A DNA stretch of 64,000 nt from Hyphomonadaceae bacterium UKL13-1 (GTDB lineage: Bacteria > Pseudomonadota > Alphaproteobacteria > Caulobacterales > Aquidulcibacteraceae), in assembly GCA_001602435.1 (NCBI GenBank), contig CP012156.1, positions 3,231,898 to 3,295,897 of the forward strand. The letters run 5' to 3'. Position numbers and translations under genes: made by a program. The notes under the pieces were generated by a model. That model saw nothing but the letters and a program-made list of their open reading frames with translations. It was not told the origin of the DNA and searched no databases. Each line of letters opens with the position of its first letter. Positions within the stretch are counted from its first letter, which is position 1. Below, one piece after another: positions 63,194-64,000 of this stretch.

Positions 63194-64000
63194 TCACTTA
63201 GCCGCTTTTGCGGGGATTAGTTTTGAGAGGAAGCTAGACTTGGCCTTCGGCTGCGGTGCACGACCCGTGAACAATTGAGCCAAGAAGTCCATGCCTTCAG
63301 CACATTTGCTGTTCGGGTTCACATCCGCCAACATTTGCCCATTATTGCTCGCAGTTCCGAACAATTGAGGATCATAGGGAAGAACCAGTGTTGGTTGAAC
63401 GCCTAGGGCCTCGGCAAAGTCCTTGACAGGGATCTCAGGCCGCTTTGCCACACCGACCATGTTCAAAATGACCTTTGGCGGCGTGTCATTCGGACGACCG
63501 ACGCGGACCATGTCGAAGATATTCTTGGCATTGCGTAGGCCAGCCAAGTCTGGCTGTGCGACCACGACCACTTCATCGGCTGACAACAGCGTCTGACGCA
63601 TCCATTTTGACCAGGTGTGGGGCAGGTCGAGAACAACATAAGGAACACCCCGACGCACCCCTTCAATGACGGTCTCATAAGCATCGGGCGAAATCTCGAA
63701 CTCGCGTTCGAGAGAGGCGGGAGCCGTAAACAAGGTCAAATGATCGGTGTGGCGGGTCAACAAGCGATCGAGCAACACATCGTCGACCCGTTCGGGCTGT
63801 TCCAAGGCGTCGGCAATGCCTGTCGCAGGATCGGTGTTAAAATCAAGGCCGGTGGTTCCCCAGGACAAGTCGAGGTCAACCAATGTCGTATTCACCCGCG
63901 CGTGCTCGGCCATACACCAAGCCACATTGTGCGCTATCGTAGACGATCCGGCACCACCCTTGGCTCCAACGAAGGCAATAGTGCGGCCCAAGAAGGGCTT
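63194..64000 (-). CDS. cpaE: Tad pilus localisation protein CpaE/TadZ, partial at window edge
   Basis: MinD/ParA-like ATPase of the Tad system; CpaE helps place the pilus at the cell pole in Caulobacter. The deviant Walker A AKGGAGSST is visible, with TTLVDLDLSWG and VVLDLPHTWSKW. The frame runs off the right edge of the window, so the N-terminal receiver-like domain is missing from view. The stop is followed seven bases later by the cpaF start. Confidence 0.9.
   Translation of the reverse strand, partial: KPFLGRTIAFVGAKGGAGSSTIAHNVAWCMAEHARVNTTLVDLDLSWGTTGLDFNTDPATGIADALEQPERVDDVLLDRLLTRHTDHLTLFTAPASLEREFEISPDAYETVIEGVRRGVPYVVLDLPHTWSKWMRQTLLSADEVVVVAQPDLAGLRNAKNIFDMVRVGRPNDTPPKVILNMVGVAKRPEIPVKDFAEALGVQPTLVLPYDPQLFGTASNNGQMLADVNPNSKCAEGMDFLAQLFTGRAPQPKAKSSFLSKLIPAKAAK

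Overview
The window is a chromosomal segment of an alphaproteobacterium, most likely from the Caulobacterales/Hyphomonadales group. The evidence is the block dnaQ-coaE-aroE-maf-ppsR facing hemE-hemH-hemJ-rho, the miaB-phoH/ybeY-corC-lnt-XRE-trmB block, a CenR-like response regulator, a NDUFS6-like zinc-finger protein and a Tad/Cpa pilus operon. There are no insertion sequences, phage genes, CRISPR arrays or rRNA genes, and I could find no tRNA. Base composition looks moderately GC-rich and even throughout. Most of the window is ordinary core genome.

Layout. 1-11218: end of addA, thioredoxin, a membrane-anchored trypsin-like protease with a DUF350 protein, 3-hydroxybutyrate dehydrogenase, a large unknown membrane-anchored protein, purL-bolA, a secreted multi-PPC-repeat protein, monothiol glutaredoxin and rpsD. 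11219-20340: an Acg-type nitroreductase/MarR operon, an ABC-F ATPase, rplS, trmD, an Mpl-like Mur ligase, a LysE exporter, and a TetR/SDR pair. 20424-28004: CPA2 antiporter, carA, a peptide-binding lipoprotein and two divergent dicarboxylate/amino-acid symporters. 28008-35153: a clpP-like/rimM/rph operon, dienelactone hydrolase, GH13 alpha-glucosidase, and smr-mltA-timA. 35290-43920: secB, then the origin-flanking genes. 43993-50349: small envelope genes and a putative alkylmalate pathway (lyase plus two-subunit aconitase-type dehydratase) with a YCII protein and a GntR regulator. 50366-59641: cenR-like regulator, L,D-transpeptidase, the miaB-to-trmB block, an ABC ATPase and the zinc-finger protein. 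59665-64000: tadC, tadB, cpaF and part of cpaE.

The most informative region is the 497-base non-coding interval at 39403-39899 between ppsR (the RP001 family) and hemE. In Caulobacter crescentus and Rickettsia the chromosomal replication origin lies between these same two genes. Here the genes diverge from the interval. It contains a perfect TTAA-N7-TTAA CtrA-type box followed by two near-matches, several DnaA-box-like 9-mers including a convergent pair, and three GANTC (CcrM) sites. I infer that this is oriC and that it is probably under CtrA control.

Other notable points are a PhoH-YbeY gene fusion, the absence of metK and of mnmE-mnmG-rsmG-parAB from their usual places, a short-chain dehydrogenase without its catalytic Tyr and Lys, and several short palindromes placed in promoters next to regulator genes. 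Nothing seen requires an entirely new kind of system. The alkylmalate cluster is the best candidate for undescribed metabolism.
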